The notes below the pieces were generated by a model. The model worked only from the letters and a program-made list of their open reading frames with translations. It made no database searches and was not told the DNA's origin. Position numbers and translations under genes: made by a program. From assembly GCA_032622095.1 (NCBI GenBank), contig CP136063.1, positions 207,067,934-207,131,933 of the forward strand: DNA of 64,000 nucleotides. The letters run 5' to 3'. Shown here piece by piece: positions 21,060 through 33,153 of the stretch. How positions within the stretch are numbered: the first letter of the stretch is position 1; each line of letters opens with the position of its first letter. This stretch comes from Siphonodentalium dalli. Lineage: Eukaryota; Mollusca; Scaphopoda; Gadilida; Siphonodentaliidae.

Positions 21060-23180
21060 ATAGTTTCACCCCCCCACTTACTCCGTCCAATTAGACAATA
21101 TGAATCTCATCAAAACATCCCAAACATGTTTCCCCATCTAGTAGAATAGCGGTACATATCTGAAATGTGAACATTTGTAATATCTTAATCATCCCTTTCT
21201 GAACTGACATTCTTATTCCCTATCATTCCAAAGATCTGCGATTTCTGGGAGCATTGAACCAACAAATAATTCTTATATCCATCGATCATGAGTGCAGGTG
21301 AATTGTCCCTTCGAAAATCATGGGACATGAATGAGGGAAGCGAGCGAATTGCCCTTGCCGTTAACAGAGGGCGTGCTAGGTAATCCGGTCCAAATTAACT
21401 ACAGCTTGCCGAAGCCGCGATATTAGCGCCTGGCAGCCAATGGCCGTGGGTATATAACAGTAGTATATGTCAGTTGTTGCATTAAACATCAATATTTGTA
21501 TAAGTAAAAGCCAAAATAAATTTGTCCGAATTAAAAGAAGAACTTCGAAAGAGGGGAGCTAAAGTGTCTGGGAGGAAAAAAAAGAGTTAGAAGACAGGTA
21601 TGTGTGTAAATTGAAACATTTAATATATGTATATATACCGGTAAGGTGTATAATATTTCGACATAATGTTCCCACATGTAGTGCCTGTTCGGCCCATTTC
21701 CAAAACGGTTCATTTCTCATGTTTGTATTTAATTTCTAAATAATTACTTAATTATTTAATTAATGGCACAATTACTTCTTACTTTATCAATTTAATTCGT
21801 TGTTACCTCAACGATTGAAGAGTTATATACTATTAAGACATTACGAGACACCCATAATAATAAAAATATCAGACATCAGAACATGAGAAAATAATTTCGT
21901 TTTATCTAATAATATGATCTAATTATATTAGATAATATAATAAAGATATATATATTCTACATTTGTATATGTCAGTGAAATTTTGCACATTCTCAATGAG
22001 CGTGGGCTTCATAAATAACAATACAGACGCCAGAAGTACGCGTGCCGGTTGGTGGAATGTTTGCTTAATTGTGTCATCAAATTGTCCACCCATTCGTTGA
22101 TCTATTCCCGGACACGTGTCTGAAAGTAATTTTATTGGATTACGTCATTAAAGAGTTATGACACCGAGTTGCGCGTGTCGTGTAGTTATAGGATTAACTG
22201 GGGAGCCCATCTGCATTTATATACACTTATAAACTGTTGTGACAAAATATTAACTCATTTGTTTGACTTGCGGTAAATCTCAATTTACTTGTGGTTTATA
22301 TATATCTTTAATCCTCCGATAACGAAGAGTGGATAAACATACATATTATATATTGATTTACAAACTCGTGAACAAAGAACAGTACGACAGAAAGACAAGT
22401 CTTATCAGCAACAAAGATTACCCTTCATGTAAATAACGGCGACATGAAATTACAAAAGACACAGTAAAATACCTCTGTCACGACGAACGTGGAAATACGA
22501 CCTTGGCAACAAAATGTTCATCAATGACATGTTATTGGAACTTTCAATTTTTTTTAATTCCTGTTTGAAAGATGTATTAAAGAAGTATTTCTACAAACTA
22601 ATGTACTAGTAAACATGCCACCAAAAAGCATTAATAGACAGGTTGAGGTTAATTTGAAAGATTTAACTTCTAACATAATATACAGTAGGCCTACAGTATA
22701 TACTGTATATCTTATATCTGGCTAATATTCATATCTCGCATAGTAAATATTCACGATTTGAAAATGGTATATGTACTGTAGTACATACACAGCAAAATGT
22801 CAGATGACTTTCAAAATTTCTACATAATTTATGTTATACCAATGGGTTTGACACAAGAAAATACACGACTATACATATACCAACACAAAAATCAAACGTT
22901 TGAATGAATTGAAAAAAATGATAATGATATACAACTCAGTACACATTGCAGCTATGCCAAAATATAATGATATATGTATATATATATATATGTATATTGA
23001 TCACTTTATATTTTGTGTTTGCATATCTGACATTTTCTATGTGCATGTGTTCATTCCATTAGGAATACTGTAAACTGTAAATAAACATATATCCATTTCA
23101 GTAATAAAACTGTCTCTAAACAAACGAGGTGTCCCCATGTTAACATTTTTCTATGGTCACCGCATGTCATTAATTTTCTT
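21060..23180. other. Non-coding part of insertion B
   Basis: AT-rich, no coding sequence supported. A short TATATATGTATA run lies at ~22975. Could be 5' UTR or nested repeats of element B. Confidence 0.5.
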
Positions 23181-23185
23181 TTCCG

Positions 23186-23509
23186 GTGGGAGGCCATCCT
23201 CAGGCATGTTGTGGCATGATGCAGTCCCTAAAGTTACATAACATGAAACACGAGAATATTATCCCAGACGACATTTTCGTCTCTGTCCCAGACATTGCGT
23301 CTCAGTACAATCACCCGATATGTCTTCCTGAGGCCTATAACACGTTCAATGTGAACCCTTTTAGACGACACCTTCCTGTCCTTGAGGACAATTTTACCAG
23401 TCAAACGATTCTTCTTTTTAAAGAATGTTGGGATATTTATTCAAGATTATGTCATATATACGGGGCGAAAATATCCTGCACGTTAAATCCCTTGTCGGTC
23501 ATAATGTAA
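23186..23509 (+). other. Unrecognised ORF upstream of element B coding region
   Basis: Open for 107 codons. The first in-frame ATGs are near 23216 (MMQSLKLHNMKHENIIPDD). Contains SQYNHPICLPEAYNTFN and FKECWDIYSRLCHIYG. No motif that I can place. It could be a decayed ORF1 exon of the inserted element or chance. Confidence 0.2.
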
Positions 23510-24029
23510 TATTTTTTAGGTTTTCTCTACATAATCCGATGACGCGAAGTGCTGTTTGCAAACAACACTTGATTTCGTTGGCTTGAAAGTCGCGTATTCA
23601 TGAACATAATTTGCACGTTTTATGGCATAATTCCATGCGTTCCGAATAGACTATTCTGCATGGAATACATGTCATCCCCTTCCGTTACATAACGGGACAC
23701 AACAACCCGAAGATGGCATTATTATACGTCGTCAAAGAACCACGATTCTGATATGATTGACTGTACTTCCTTACATTGACAGCGATCTGTTTACATTCTC
23801 AGGACCGCATTACCTAGAGCGCCACCTGGGCGGTAGATAATCGGATCGTATTCCTCATTGGAGCTATTCTCACTTCTTTCGACCTTCTCGTTCTTCTTCT
23901 TTTCATCTAACAACCATAAAACACACAATTATTCCTCCGTTCACCTGTTTTTGTCAACCATCACAAGTCTGATTCATTGCTCCCAATCTCCGAGCAACTT
24001 GTACATTTTGAAATTTACTGAATGGGATA

Positions 24030-27000
24030 ATGGCTGATATCAACCAATATCGTGCTCGGATTGGCAATTTTTTACCGAGAGCGCTGCGATTCGACCGGGT
24101 TACGTCCGAAGCATTCATTATTTTTCTCCTTCGTTCAAATGGAATGTCTACTGACAAAATCTTGCGTATAGTTCTGATGATAATGTGTCTTTTTCCACAT
24201 CTAATGAGCTTATTTCTGAAGAATATCACTGAACTTGTCTACCTAGACACAGAACATATAAATAACAATGAGTATATATACCAACATACAGGTTATCCAC
24301 TTTTACATAAGGCCAAACTTGTAACGTTCGTATTCGGCCTATCTGTTATACTGTTGCTGCTCATGCTGTTATTATGTGGTGACATCGAACAAAACCCAGG
24401 CCCTGTTCACAACGTCCCGACCCAAAAATGTTGCTCAATATTACAATTAAACACACAGAGTATTAGGAATAAAATGAACATACTCAAAGCTGAATCAATA
24501 AATTTCGACATTTGTATGTTTACTGAAACATGGCTGGATGACTCAATTGGAAATGATGAGATCCTCCTCCAAGGTTTTCATGAACCATTCAGAAACGATA
24601 TAATAAGTGATACAATAGGTGGTGGTGTTAGTATTTATATACGTGACTGTATTCCCTATAAAACTCGCCCTGATCTAATTGTACCTGGTCTTGAATCACT
24701 ATGGGTTGAAATAAAGGTTCAAAACAGGAATTTGATACTTGGATGTTTCTATAGGCCCCCAAATGCACCAGTTTCTTTGTGGGACTGCATTGAGTTGAAC
24801 ATTAAAAAAGCGATTAATGACTTAAGCGATACTATAATAGGAGGTGACTTTAACGAACACTATAAAGATGGAAGCAATGGTAAAATTAATGGTATTTGTT
24901 CACGATGTGGTCTCTCCCAGCTAGTGACCTCTCCAACTCACTTCACCGAAACGTCATCATCTATCATTGATCTTTTCCTAACAAATGATAACGAGTATGC
25001 AGGTAAAACTGAAGTTATTGGCTCATTTTTTGATGACCGAATCCGATACCATTCCCCAATTACTCTTGACATCGATTTACCAATATCAAACCAATCAATG
25101 ATCAAAAGACAAGTCTGGTACTACGATCGAGCTGACTATGTAGCCATGAACACAATTTTCTTAAATTGGGACTTTAGAAAAATCTGTTCGGATCGACACG
25201 TATCTACGATTGCTAACATATTTACACAATTAATAACAGATGCCTGCATCAGATATATCCCAACAAAAACTGTTTGTATACGGAAGAACGCCCCACCTTG
25301 GCTCTCATGTGGCATAAAGAAACTAATGCGAAAACGCAACAGGCTACATAAGAAAGCGAAACATACTAATTCGTCGACTGCTTGGTCGAACTTTCGTATA
25401 ATTCGAAACCAATGTGTTCACGCAGTGCGGAAAGCAAAGAGTGATTACGACAAGAAAATCGACAACACTTTAAATGACATACACACCGACACCTCGACCT
25501 GGTGGAAGAATTTACAAAAAATAATTTTCCAAAATAGTAAGAAACCCATACACCCACTCTCACATGACAACTGTTATCTAGTATCCCTCTACGACAAAGC
25601 TAATGCACTGAACGATTATTTTTGCGAAATATGTAGCCTGTCTGATAATATTGACATGACAACTACTCCTAGAAACTCCGATACTGATCCCGAATTAAAT
25701 GACTTGGACATTACATCGGTAGATGTTTTTAACGTCCTAAGAGCCCTAAAAGTATCTAAATCATGTGGACCCGACACGATTAGTCCCCGTATACTGAAAA
25801 ACTGTGCTTCATCTCTTAGTAAACCCCTTGCGCACGTCTTTAACATATTCACCAAAAAGATGTATTACCCATGCGAATGGAAAAAAGCAAACATTACTCC
25901 CGTTTTTAAAACCGGCGATCCTAGCATCATATCGAACTATCGTCCTATCTCACTGTTAAGTTGTTTATCCAAAACGTACGAAAAGTGTATTTATAAATAT
26001 ATGTCCGCATACATTAATGAACATAACCTCATCTCTGTCAATCAGTCTGGCTTTACAACAGGTGACTCCGCAGTGTACCAAATTACTGATGTGTATGATT
26101 ATATTATTAGATCCCTAGATGATGGTAAGGAGGTGCGCTGTTTATTTTGTGACATTAGTAAAGCCTTTGATAAGGTCTGGCATAAGGGTCTCCTATTTAA
26201 AATTAGGCAAATGGGATTCGGAGATAACTTACTTAAACTTTTAGAATCATACTTAGAATGTCGACAACATAGAGTATTAATAGATAATGTTAGTTCAGAT
26301 TGGAAATGCATATCTGCGGGCGTGCCCAAGGGTGTATCCTCGGACCGCTATTATTTCTTATTTACATAAATGACATAACTGACAAAATAGTGTGTAACAT
26401 CCGTCTTTTCGCAGATGACACATCGGTATACTTATGTGTTGAAAACCCAACTCTCGCTGCTGAAATAATCAACAACGATATTAGTACTATTTTTGAATGG
26501 TCACAAAAGTGGTTAGTAAAGTTCAACCCCCTAAAGACCGAAGCCATAGTAGTATCAAGGAAAGCAACAAACATAGACCATCCACCCCTCTTCATGAATG
26601 GATCTGAAATAACTAAAGTAAGTAGTCACAAACATCTTGGTGTCACATTCGATAGTTCTGGGTCATGGGAAAGTCACGTCTGTAGCATAATCGACAAGGC
26701 ATGGAAGAGAGTTAACCTTGTAAAAAGACATAAATTTAGATTAAGCAGAAAGTCTCCTGAAACAATATATTGTTCATGTATTCGCCCTATCCTAGAGTAT
26801 GCATCACCTGTATGGGATAATATCCCCGAGTGTACGAGTGATAGAATTGAGGATATCCAGTATGAAATGGCAAGAATAGTCACTGGGGCAACCAGAAGTG
26901 CTAGCGATAGGAAATTATTACTTGAAACAGGTTGGGAACCGCTTGCACAACGCAGGCATAAGCAGAAATTAGTTCAGTTTTACAATATGACAAAACACAG

Positions 27001-27417
27001 AGCTCCATCCTACTTATCTAATATGATTCCACCTGATTCTTCCTCAACTGGCTACAACTTTAGACACCCTAGCACCCACCCGCCTGATAGTAATAATAAT
27101 TACTACATGTATACATTTCTACCATCTGCCACACGTGCTTGGAACAGCCTATTGGACTCAGTGAGGTCTTCGGAAACGTTAACAAAGACCTTGTCACAAA
27201 TCACATTAAAGAGTCCCCGATGTGTCCTTGTTGTGGCTTTGAAATTGAATCTGCATATCATTTTCTCTTGAAATGTCCATTATATACTCAAGCAAGAACT
27301 GAAATGTTAGCTGATTTGCCACCAATTAGAATATCACATGATGTACTTCTGTATGGGTCGCCTGAACTCGCTGATGATTTGAACATAATAAATAATAATA
27401 AATGGTTATCAATTTAA
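24030..27417 (+). pseudogene. CR1-like non-LTR polyprotein, copy B (2A, EN, RT)
   Basis: ATG at 24030 opens 779 codons, then a frameshift. Order: a ~115-residue N-terminus with a hydrophobic run (VFGLSVILLLLMLLLC, about 101-116); a 2A-like motif GDIEQNPGP (117-125); APE-type endonuclease (LNTQSIRNKMN, FTETWLDDS, GGGVSIYIRD, GCFYRPPNAP, GGDFNEHY); linker; RT with NYRPISLLSCLSKTYEKC and FCDISKAFDKVWH. At ~26328 a one-base loss in the P-x-G box shifts the frame. Reading resumes at ~26330 with LFADDTSVYL (catalytic) and LVKFNPLKTEA. A second break near 27175 removes sequence before the C-terminal zinc-binding segment CPCCGFEIESAYHFLLKC. Otherwise well preserved, so recently active, but this copy cannot make a full protein. 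Confidence 0.9.
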
Positions 27418-27738
27418 CATGATACAATACTCTCCGTGACATACCTTATCCTGATGTTAATGGTAAGTTTATCTACCCCTTTTCAACTACTACCTGCACT
27501 CCCTTTCCCTTTCTCTTTCCTATCTCTTCATCTATAAACTTTATTATTCGGACCATACAGAACCAAACCCGTCTGCTATACCCCAATGGTATCAATTGGG
27601 GTAACATTTATTTTCTGAGGATAGGACTTAACAAAAGCCCCCAAGCTTGTTGCTTTTGAACAATTTGAGATTATATGTTATGTATTTTTTGTTTGTATTT
27701 CTGTTCTGTTTAGTGTTCAAATAAAATATTGTTTAAAC
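27418..27738 (+). other. 3' UTR of copy B
   Basis: CT-rich tract, a perfect 9-bp hairpin TACCCCAAT/ATTGGGGTA (27579-27603), then the family's compound stem region (GAGGA at 27617, GGAC, AAAAGCC...GCTTGTTG). Here the right side of the outer stem has been lost. Ends AATAAAATATTGTTTAAAC, directly followed by the target duplication. Confidence 0.75.
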
Positions 27739-27750
27739 CAATGCATTCAT

Positions 27751-28990
27751 ATTTCCCCGTCCCATTGCGATATTTTTGCATAAAATGCTACAGTAGATTA
27801 ACATCTTCTCGACATCAGTGTTGCATAAAACAAATTGTTTCGCCGACGGGACAGCTTGCGTCATCGATGGGACAGAATAGCAAATGCTAACAGCAGTATT
27901 GTGGTCGTTAGGCGGTTAGACCAGGAATAAATTGGTAAAGGAGCCCTTTTGGTCTCAAAACGCGCGGACTGGTTTGCTGAACAACATATACAAAAACCGC
28001 TAAAATCCACTGTGGGGAAACATCTCAATTCCACATGGTGTCCAAAATGGCAGATGGTATCGGGAAATGCTGATGTTCGGTGGTAGCTCCATCCATTAGT
28101 GCCAAATTTTTAATAAATTGAAATATGCAATAGCGGTACTTAGTCGTAAACCATGTATGTAGAATGTCTGTCCCAAAATGGCCGCCAAATTGAACAAAAT
28201 CGAATGAAAATTAAATGTTTGCAAAATTGATTAGCTAGTCATATAAGAGTGAACAAACACTCGAATTATGCGAGGAAAGATGATTGCAGAGTATAGGATA
28301 AACTTTTTGTTAGAGATGCACGAATTCTTTCTAATGTATCTCATGAGAGAGCAAGGGAAAGCAGGGTCTCATACAACGGTTAAATCCGGACTTTTGGGCG
28401 CCTAGAAACGGAACAACAACGCAGTTTTATCTGTAATGTTTGTCTTGAATCGTGTGATATATGTGTAACTAAACAGCTAAATGGGAATTAGTATGGCTGT
28501 ATTGAATCTGTGACCTTTTCTAGAAGCATGTATTCAAAGCAGTATCACGAGTGTGACCAGTTATAATTTATTTTTATATCTACAACACCAAATCTTTTAA
28601 AATTCACTGCTATAGTACAGTTTGAGAGATATCCATAGAGTACTGGGCAAAATATGTAGATCCTATTGTTCGCGTCTGGAAATGTTGATCATAGTTGCCT
28701 CCAATCGAGAACGGGACTACCCGCCCCTGAGACAACCCTCATACCTCCTAATTAGCCCCTAATTGAAATAACAACTTTAAACGCTAATAACATGATATTT
28801 AGCACACGTCTGTGGGTGGTATTGTCAAGATGTTTAAAACAACAACATACTGAACATTAATATTGTGCATTGCGTGGTAGCATATTCCACTGAAGTAATT
28901 TGAACAACATTGTCTACTAAGAAACCGGGTTGGTAGAAGCATGAATATTAGTCTTAAAGTGAATGTACATGTACGATGTACCGTCTTTTT
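27751..28990. other. Duplicated segment unit 1 (right part), non-coding
   Basis: Up to ~27860 it matches 35650-35745 (GATATTT, GATTAA, CTCGACATCAGTGT). Beyond that no gene or element is recognised. Confidence 0.5.
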
Positions 28991-29000
28991 GACATGGTGA

Positions 29001-29046
29001 GATGGTGGGCTAATCTAGTGAAGAGATGAGTGGTTCTTTACTGTTA
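29001..29046. repeat. Left border of duplicated segment unit 2
   Basis: GATGGTGGGCTAATCTAG ... TGGTTCTTTACT equals the start of unit 1 at 17310. At 29040-29046 ACTGTTA begins the likely target duplication of element C, repeated at 34357-34363 where the segment resumes (TTATGCATACCAC). Confidence 0.75.
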
Positions 29047-29140
29047 GTGTAAACATATTTTTATTTCCAAATCCAAACATAATACACATAATACACAAAT
29101 GACATAAATATACAACATATAAGAGATAATGTATGGAAAT

Positions 29141-29186
29141 GAGGATCAGACAACAAGCCCGAGGGCTTATATGAAGTCTTCTCCTC
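29141..29186 (-). other. Conserved compound RNA stem in 3' UTR of copy C
   Basis: On the minus strand: GAGGA, AGAC, AAGCCC, then GGGCTT, GTCT, TCCTC. Identical stem letters to copy F (38846-38891) and changed in concert in copies D, G and L. Confidence 0.8.
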
Positions 29187-29334
29187 TTTGGCGACATGCC
29201 CCTTCCCCAATAAGTGAGGGAGGGGTATCGATCAGACGGGAAATAATAGAAATAATATTTTTTAAAGGAGAAGTAACTAAGTTTAAGCTGGGATGGACAC
29301 AGCGGGAAGATAGTGTTAGGGATAGCAGGAGGCA

Positions 29335-29338
29335 GAGA

Positions 29339-29376
<38 letters not shown>
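29335..29376. repeat. (GA)n microsatellite in 3' UTR of copy C
   Basis: Pure GA repeat with interruptions on each side. Copy F has the CT-rich counterpart at 38630-38700. Confidence 0.95.
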
Positions 29377-29381
<5 letters not shown>

Positions 29382-29706
29382 AGGGAGAGTGAGAAAGTAG
29401 AGGGGACAGAGTTTTCAATAATTTAGTTGCTGCGTGATGAAAATTATGCTCGTAGTAATATGCATGCGTCAGGCTCCATGGGAGGGGGTCAATCGCAATG
29501 GCCAATTCCTATTTCAATGGGGTTTACTGTGAATATCGCTGTATTCTTCACGTAGAATCATTTCACGTATATACAGGATAGTGACAAGTAAAGTAACTTA
29601 CAAAATAATCGTTATCGGAAGACATTTAGTACTACATATATAATGGAGAACATCGTGCTGCCGCATAACGCGGCCGGAATCAAAAGCAATTTGTTACCCA
29701 TACAGA

Positions 29707-32700
29707 TCATGGAAATCTTTTTGTTCTCATTATATATGTCTGTACTGCATTAAATATTTGTTTGTTTTCGCGAAGACTAAGCTCTCTTGACCCCCGCATT
29801 AGTGTATTCTCAGATAGGGCAACATTTGGTAGGGAGTCATATAGTTCTCTTCTGGGCTCTTGATAAAATGTACATTCAAAGAGATAGTGGTAAGTTGTCT
29901 CAAATTCCCCACATAGACAGAAGGGGGAAATTTTTACATGGTTATCTGTCAGGTCACCACTCAGGTGGCTGCAGTTCAATCTTAACCGGGTATGGAGGAT
30001 ATGAGATTTACGACATTTACTATGATAAAAATAGGCAGGTGGACGTATATTGTCACTGTTCAGTTCCTTTTTGAAGTCTTCGATTGTACTGCTGCTCTTT
30101 GTAGTTTCTGACAGTTTGTTCCATTCGGTAATTGCAGATGGTAAGAAAGAATCCATATAATAGTCATAATTAATATTCGAGGGTAGTCTTATATGTTCAA
30201 ATCTTAAGTTATATCTGGAATTATTTGCCTGAATTGGTCGTACATAATTTCTTAAAATTGATGGAGCAGTTCCTCGTATCATTTTAAAAAATTGGCATAG
30301 CTTGTGTTTTCTACGGCGTGAAGAGAGGAGTTCCCAGCCAGTCTCTGACAAAAGGCACGCGTTACTCGTACTGATGGTTGCACCTGTTACTATTCTGGCC
30401 ATTTCATACTGAACCTTTTCCATGTCATCACTAAGATAATCAGGGCAGTTATCCCAAACAGGGGAGGCATATTCCAGTATTGGTCGGATAAATGTATAAT
30501 GTATTTTTTCAAGCGTTACTCTGCTTAGCTTGTATCTGTGTTTACGTACTAGATTTACTCGACTCCATGCTTTGTCAAGCATAGATCTGATGTGGATACC
30601 CCAAGAGCCCATGTTGTCGAGAGTAAGTCCCAGATGTTTATGGCTGTCAACCTCAACAATTGTCGCGGTTCCCATGGTCAAATGTGGATGATATACTGGT
30701 GTTTCTTTCCTTGAGATTAAGAGAGATTCCGTTTTCAGGGGATTGAATTTTACAAGCCATTCTGATGCCCAACACATGAGAGTTTCGAGGTCATCGTTGA
30801 TTAGTTTTGCGGCCATGGTGGGGTCTTCGATAGTAAGAAATAGAGAAGTGTCATCAGCAAATAGACGAATGTTGCACCGTATATTTTCGGTTATATCATT
30901 AATATAAATTAAAAACAGAAGTGGGCCTAATACTGAACCTTGCGGCACACCTGCTGTTACATCTTGTAGTTCCGAACGTGTGCCGTCTATGACAACATGT
31001 TGTTGTCTACATTCTAGATACGATTTCATCAAGTTATACAAGTTTCCTCTTATACCAATTTTTGTCAGTTTGTTCAAGAGGCCACGGTGCCAGACTTTAT
31101 CGAATGCTTTACTTATGTCACAGAATATACACCGGACCTCTTTTCCGTCGTCTAATGATCGACATATATTGTCATATATTTCGGTAAGTTGAAAAACTGT
31201 TGAATCGTTGCGCATGAAACCAGCTTGATAAAATGATAGGAGTTTGTTTTCATCAAGAAATTCCCATAGATATTTATAAATACATTTTTCATAGACCTTT
31301 GAGACGCAGCTTAGTAGAGAAATTGGTCGGTAATTTGATATAAGACCGGGATCACCACTCTTAAATATAGGTGTAACATGTGAACGCTTCCACTGGTGTG
31401 GGTAGTAATTGTTTTCGGTAAATGTTCTAAAATAGAATTCAAGAGGTTCACAGAGCGAAGAGGCACAGCTTTTCAAAACTCTCGGACTTATTCCGTCGGG
31501 CCCACTTGACTTAGATATTTTAAGACTTTTTAACGCTTTGTAAATGTCAGGGGCTGTGATTTTTATATCGCTTAATGTGGATATGGAGTTATCCGGTTCA
31601 ATGACTGATAGGCGTTTCCCGATGTCATCAACTGATGAAATTTTACAAAAATACGAATTGAAAGCATTTGCTTTTTCAGTTGGTGAGATCAGGAAGTCGC
31701 CGTTGGTGTTCAATGGGGGGTATTGATCTATCACTGGTAGCAAATACTATTTTTTGGAGGGTTTTCCACCAGGAAGACTGGTCATGTGGTGGGCTATTCA
31801 ATGTGTTCTCATTCTTGGTGTCATAATCACGTTTGCTTTTTCTAATAGCCGATGTAGTTTCATTACGTTTAGATCTGAAGTTTGCCCATGTTTGTGGTGT
31901 GTTTTTCCTTTTAGCTATCTTATGTAATCGATTTCGTTGCCTCATCAGTTTCCGTACATTACACGTAAGCCATTGGGGACTACCTTTCCGGATAAGAACT
32001 ATCTTATTGGGGATATTGTCACTGCATACCTTTTGAATTTTTGCTGTCAGGTTATCTGCATGAGCTGAAAGTTCAAATGGTATATTATCATCATAGTTCC
32101 AGCTCAAGAAGTCTTCGTTCATGGTATCGAAATCAGCCAGATTATAATTCCAGATACGTCTAGTGAGAGTTGTAGCCGATTTATTTTTCAAAAGTTTTAT
32201 CTGAGCAACGACCGGACAGTGATACCTAATTGTGTTGTCGAATATGTTGCCAAGAACACAAGGGGAATCAACAAGGTCAGGGTTGCTAGTCATGAGCAAG
32301 TCGAGAATGGATGAGGAATTTTCAGTAAAATACGTTTTATCAGTGACCAGTTGGGTCAGACCTCGTTCGCTACATATGCCGTTTATTTTACCATTACCGT
32401 TGCGTACATAGTTTTCATTGAAATCTCCACCTATTATGACATCCAGGTCGCTATCGCGCGCAAGAGAAATGTTATCATTAATTTTTGTCCACAGGCTTCG
32501 GGGGAGTTGGGAGGGCGATAAAAACATCCTACAAGACAACGTTTTGTGTTAATTGTAACCTCTATCCAGATATTTTCTACTTCGTCACTGTCAAGTTCAT
32601 CGCATATTTTGAATGGTATAGTGTCACGAACGTAAATACACACACCCCCTCCTGTTCTGCCATCTATCCTGTCTTTGCGGGCAGGATCATGGTAGCCAGG

Positions 32701-33153
32701 AAGATGGATTTCTGAATCCGGGATAGAATGATCGAGCCATGATTCGGTTAATAGACATATGTCGTATTCCCCACTTGATGTTTCGGCTGCAAGTATATCT
32801 ACTTTATTTCTGATACTCTGTGTATTCAGTACAAGTACCGAGTGATTGTGTTGTTTAGTTGAGGGGCCTGGGTTAGTCTCCACGTCTCCTGCCAGGATCA
32901 AAAGAGCCTTTGCTAAAGATACCGCTAATACTGTTAGAAATGTCACGCATGTGAAGAGGAATACAGTTGTGTGTGACATCGCAAATTTAGTGTTCAACTT
33001 CGTCTTTTTATCATCGGAATTTGGAGAATTAGATAGTTTCTTGCCTGCCAAGATATGTTTGAGAGCGCAGAATTGTTCCATCGGGAAGAAAATGAAAACC
33101 AACAGTGTCAATGTTAAGGCAGTTATAAGATCCAGTCCACGTAAGCGTAACAT
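29707..33153 (-). pseudogene. CR1-like polyprotein of copy C (2A, EN, RT), two frameshifts
   Basis: First in-frame ATG at 33153 (MLRLRGLD). The N-terminus has two hydrophobic stretches (ALTLTLLVFIFF; FLFTCVTFLTVLAVSLAKAL) and then a 2A-like GDVETNPGP at 32863-32889. The APE endonuclease follows: LNTQSIRNKVDIL, LTESWLDHS, GGGVCIYVRD, GCFYRPPNSP. A one-base shift near 32502 leads to the frame with IIGGDFNENY and the linker (RKGSPQWLTCNVRKLMRQ). A second shift lies in a C run near 31720. The RT frame then runs intact to 29707: NYRPISLLSCVSKVYEKC, FCDISKAFDKVWH, AGVPQGSVLGPLLF, LFADDTSLFLT, and the C-terminal zinc-binding CLCGEFETTYHYLFEC. Catalytic FADD is present. Only two frame breaks make this the best-preserved copy. 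Confidence 0.92.

Larger units (their letters stand above)
18865..27750 (+). mobile_element. Insertion B: 8.86 kb bounded by a 12-bp target duplication
   Basis: CAATGCATTCAT occurs at 18865-18876 and again at 27739-27750, exactly after the 3' end of the CR1-like ORF and UTR (AATAAAATATTGTTTAAAC). The flanks are continuous with each other when compared with the duplicate at 35583-35745 (GTAAACAACAAA ... CCGTCCCAT-GCGATATTT), which lacks the insertion. The inserted DNA (18877-27738) contains the coding region at 24030-27417 and ~5 kb of 5' sequence, itself carrying the nested 3' end D and other repeats. The target duplication and 3' end fit target-primed reverse transcription. Confidence 0.8.

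Noticed and set aside
23547-23571. Palindrome AAGTGCTGTTTGCAAACAAC with CACTT
   Set aside because: A single short near-palindrome without repeats or flanking duplications; expected by chance in 64 kb.
24030-26369. Host gene interpretation of the 779-codon frame
   Set aside because: Content is plainly 2A, APE endonuclease and RT of a non-LTR element, with the family's 3' terminus and target duplication.
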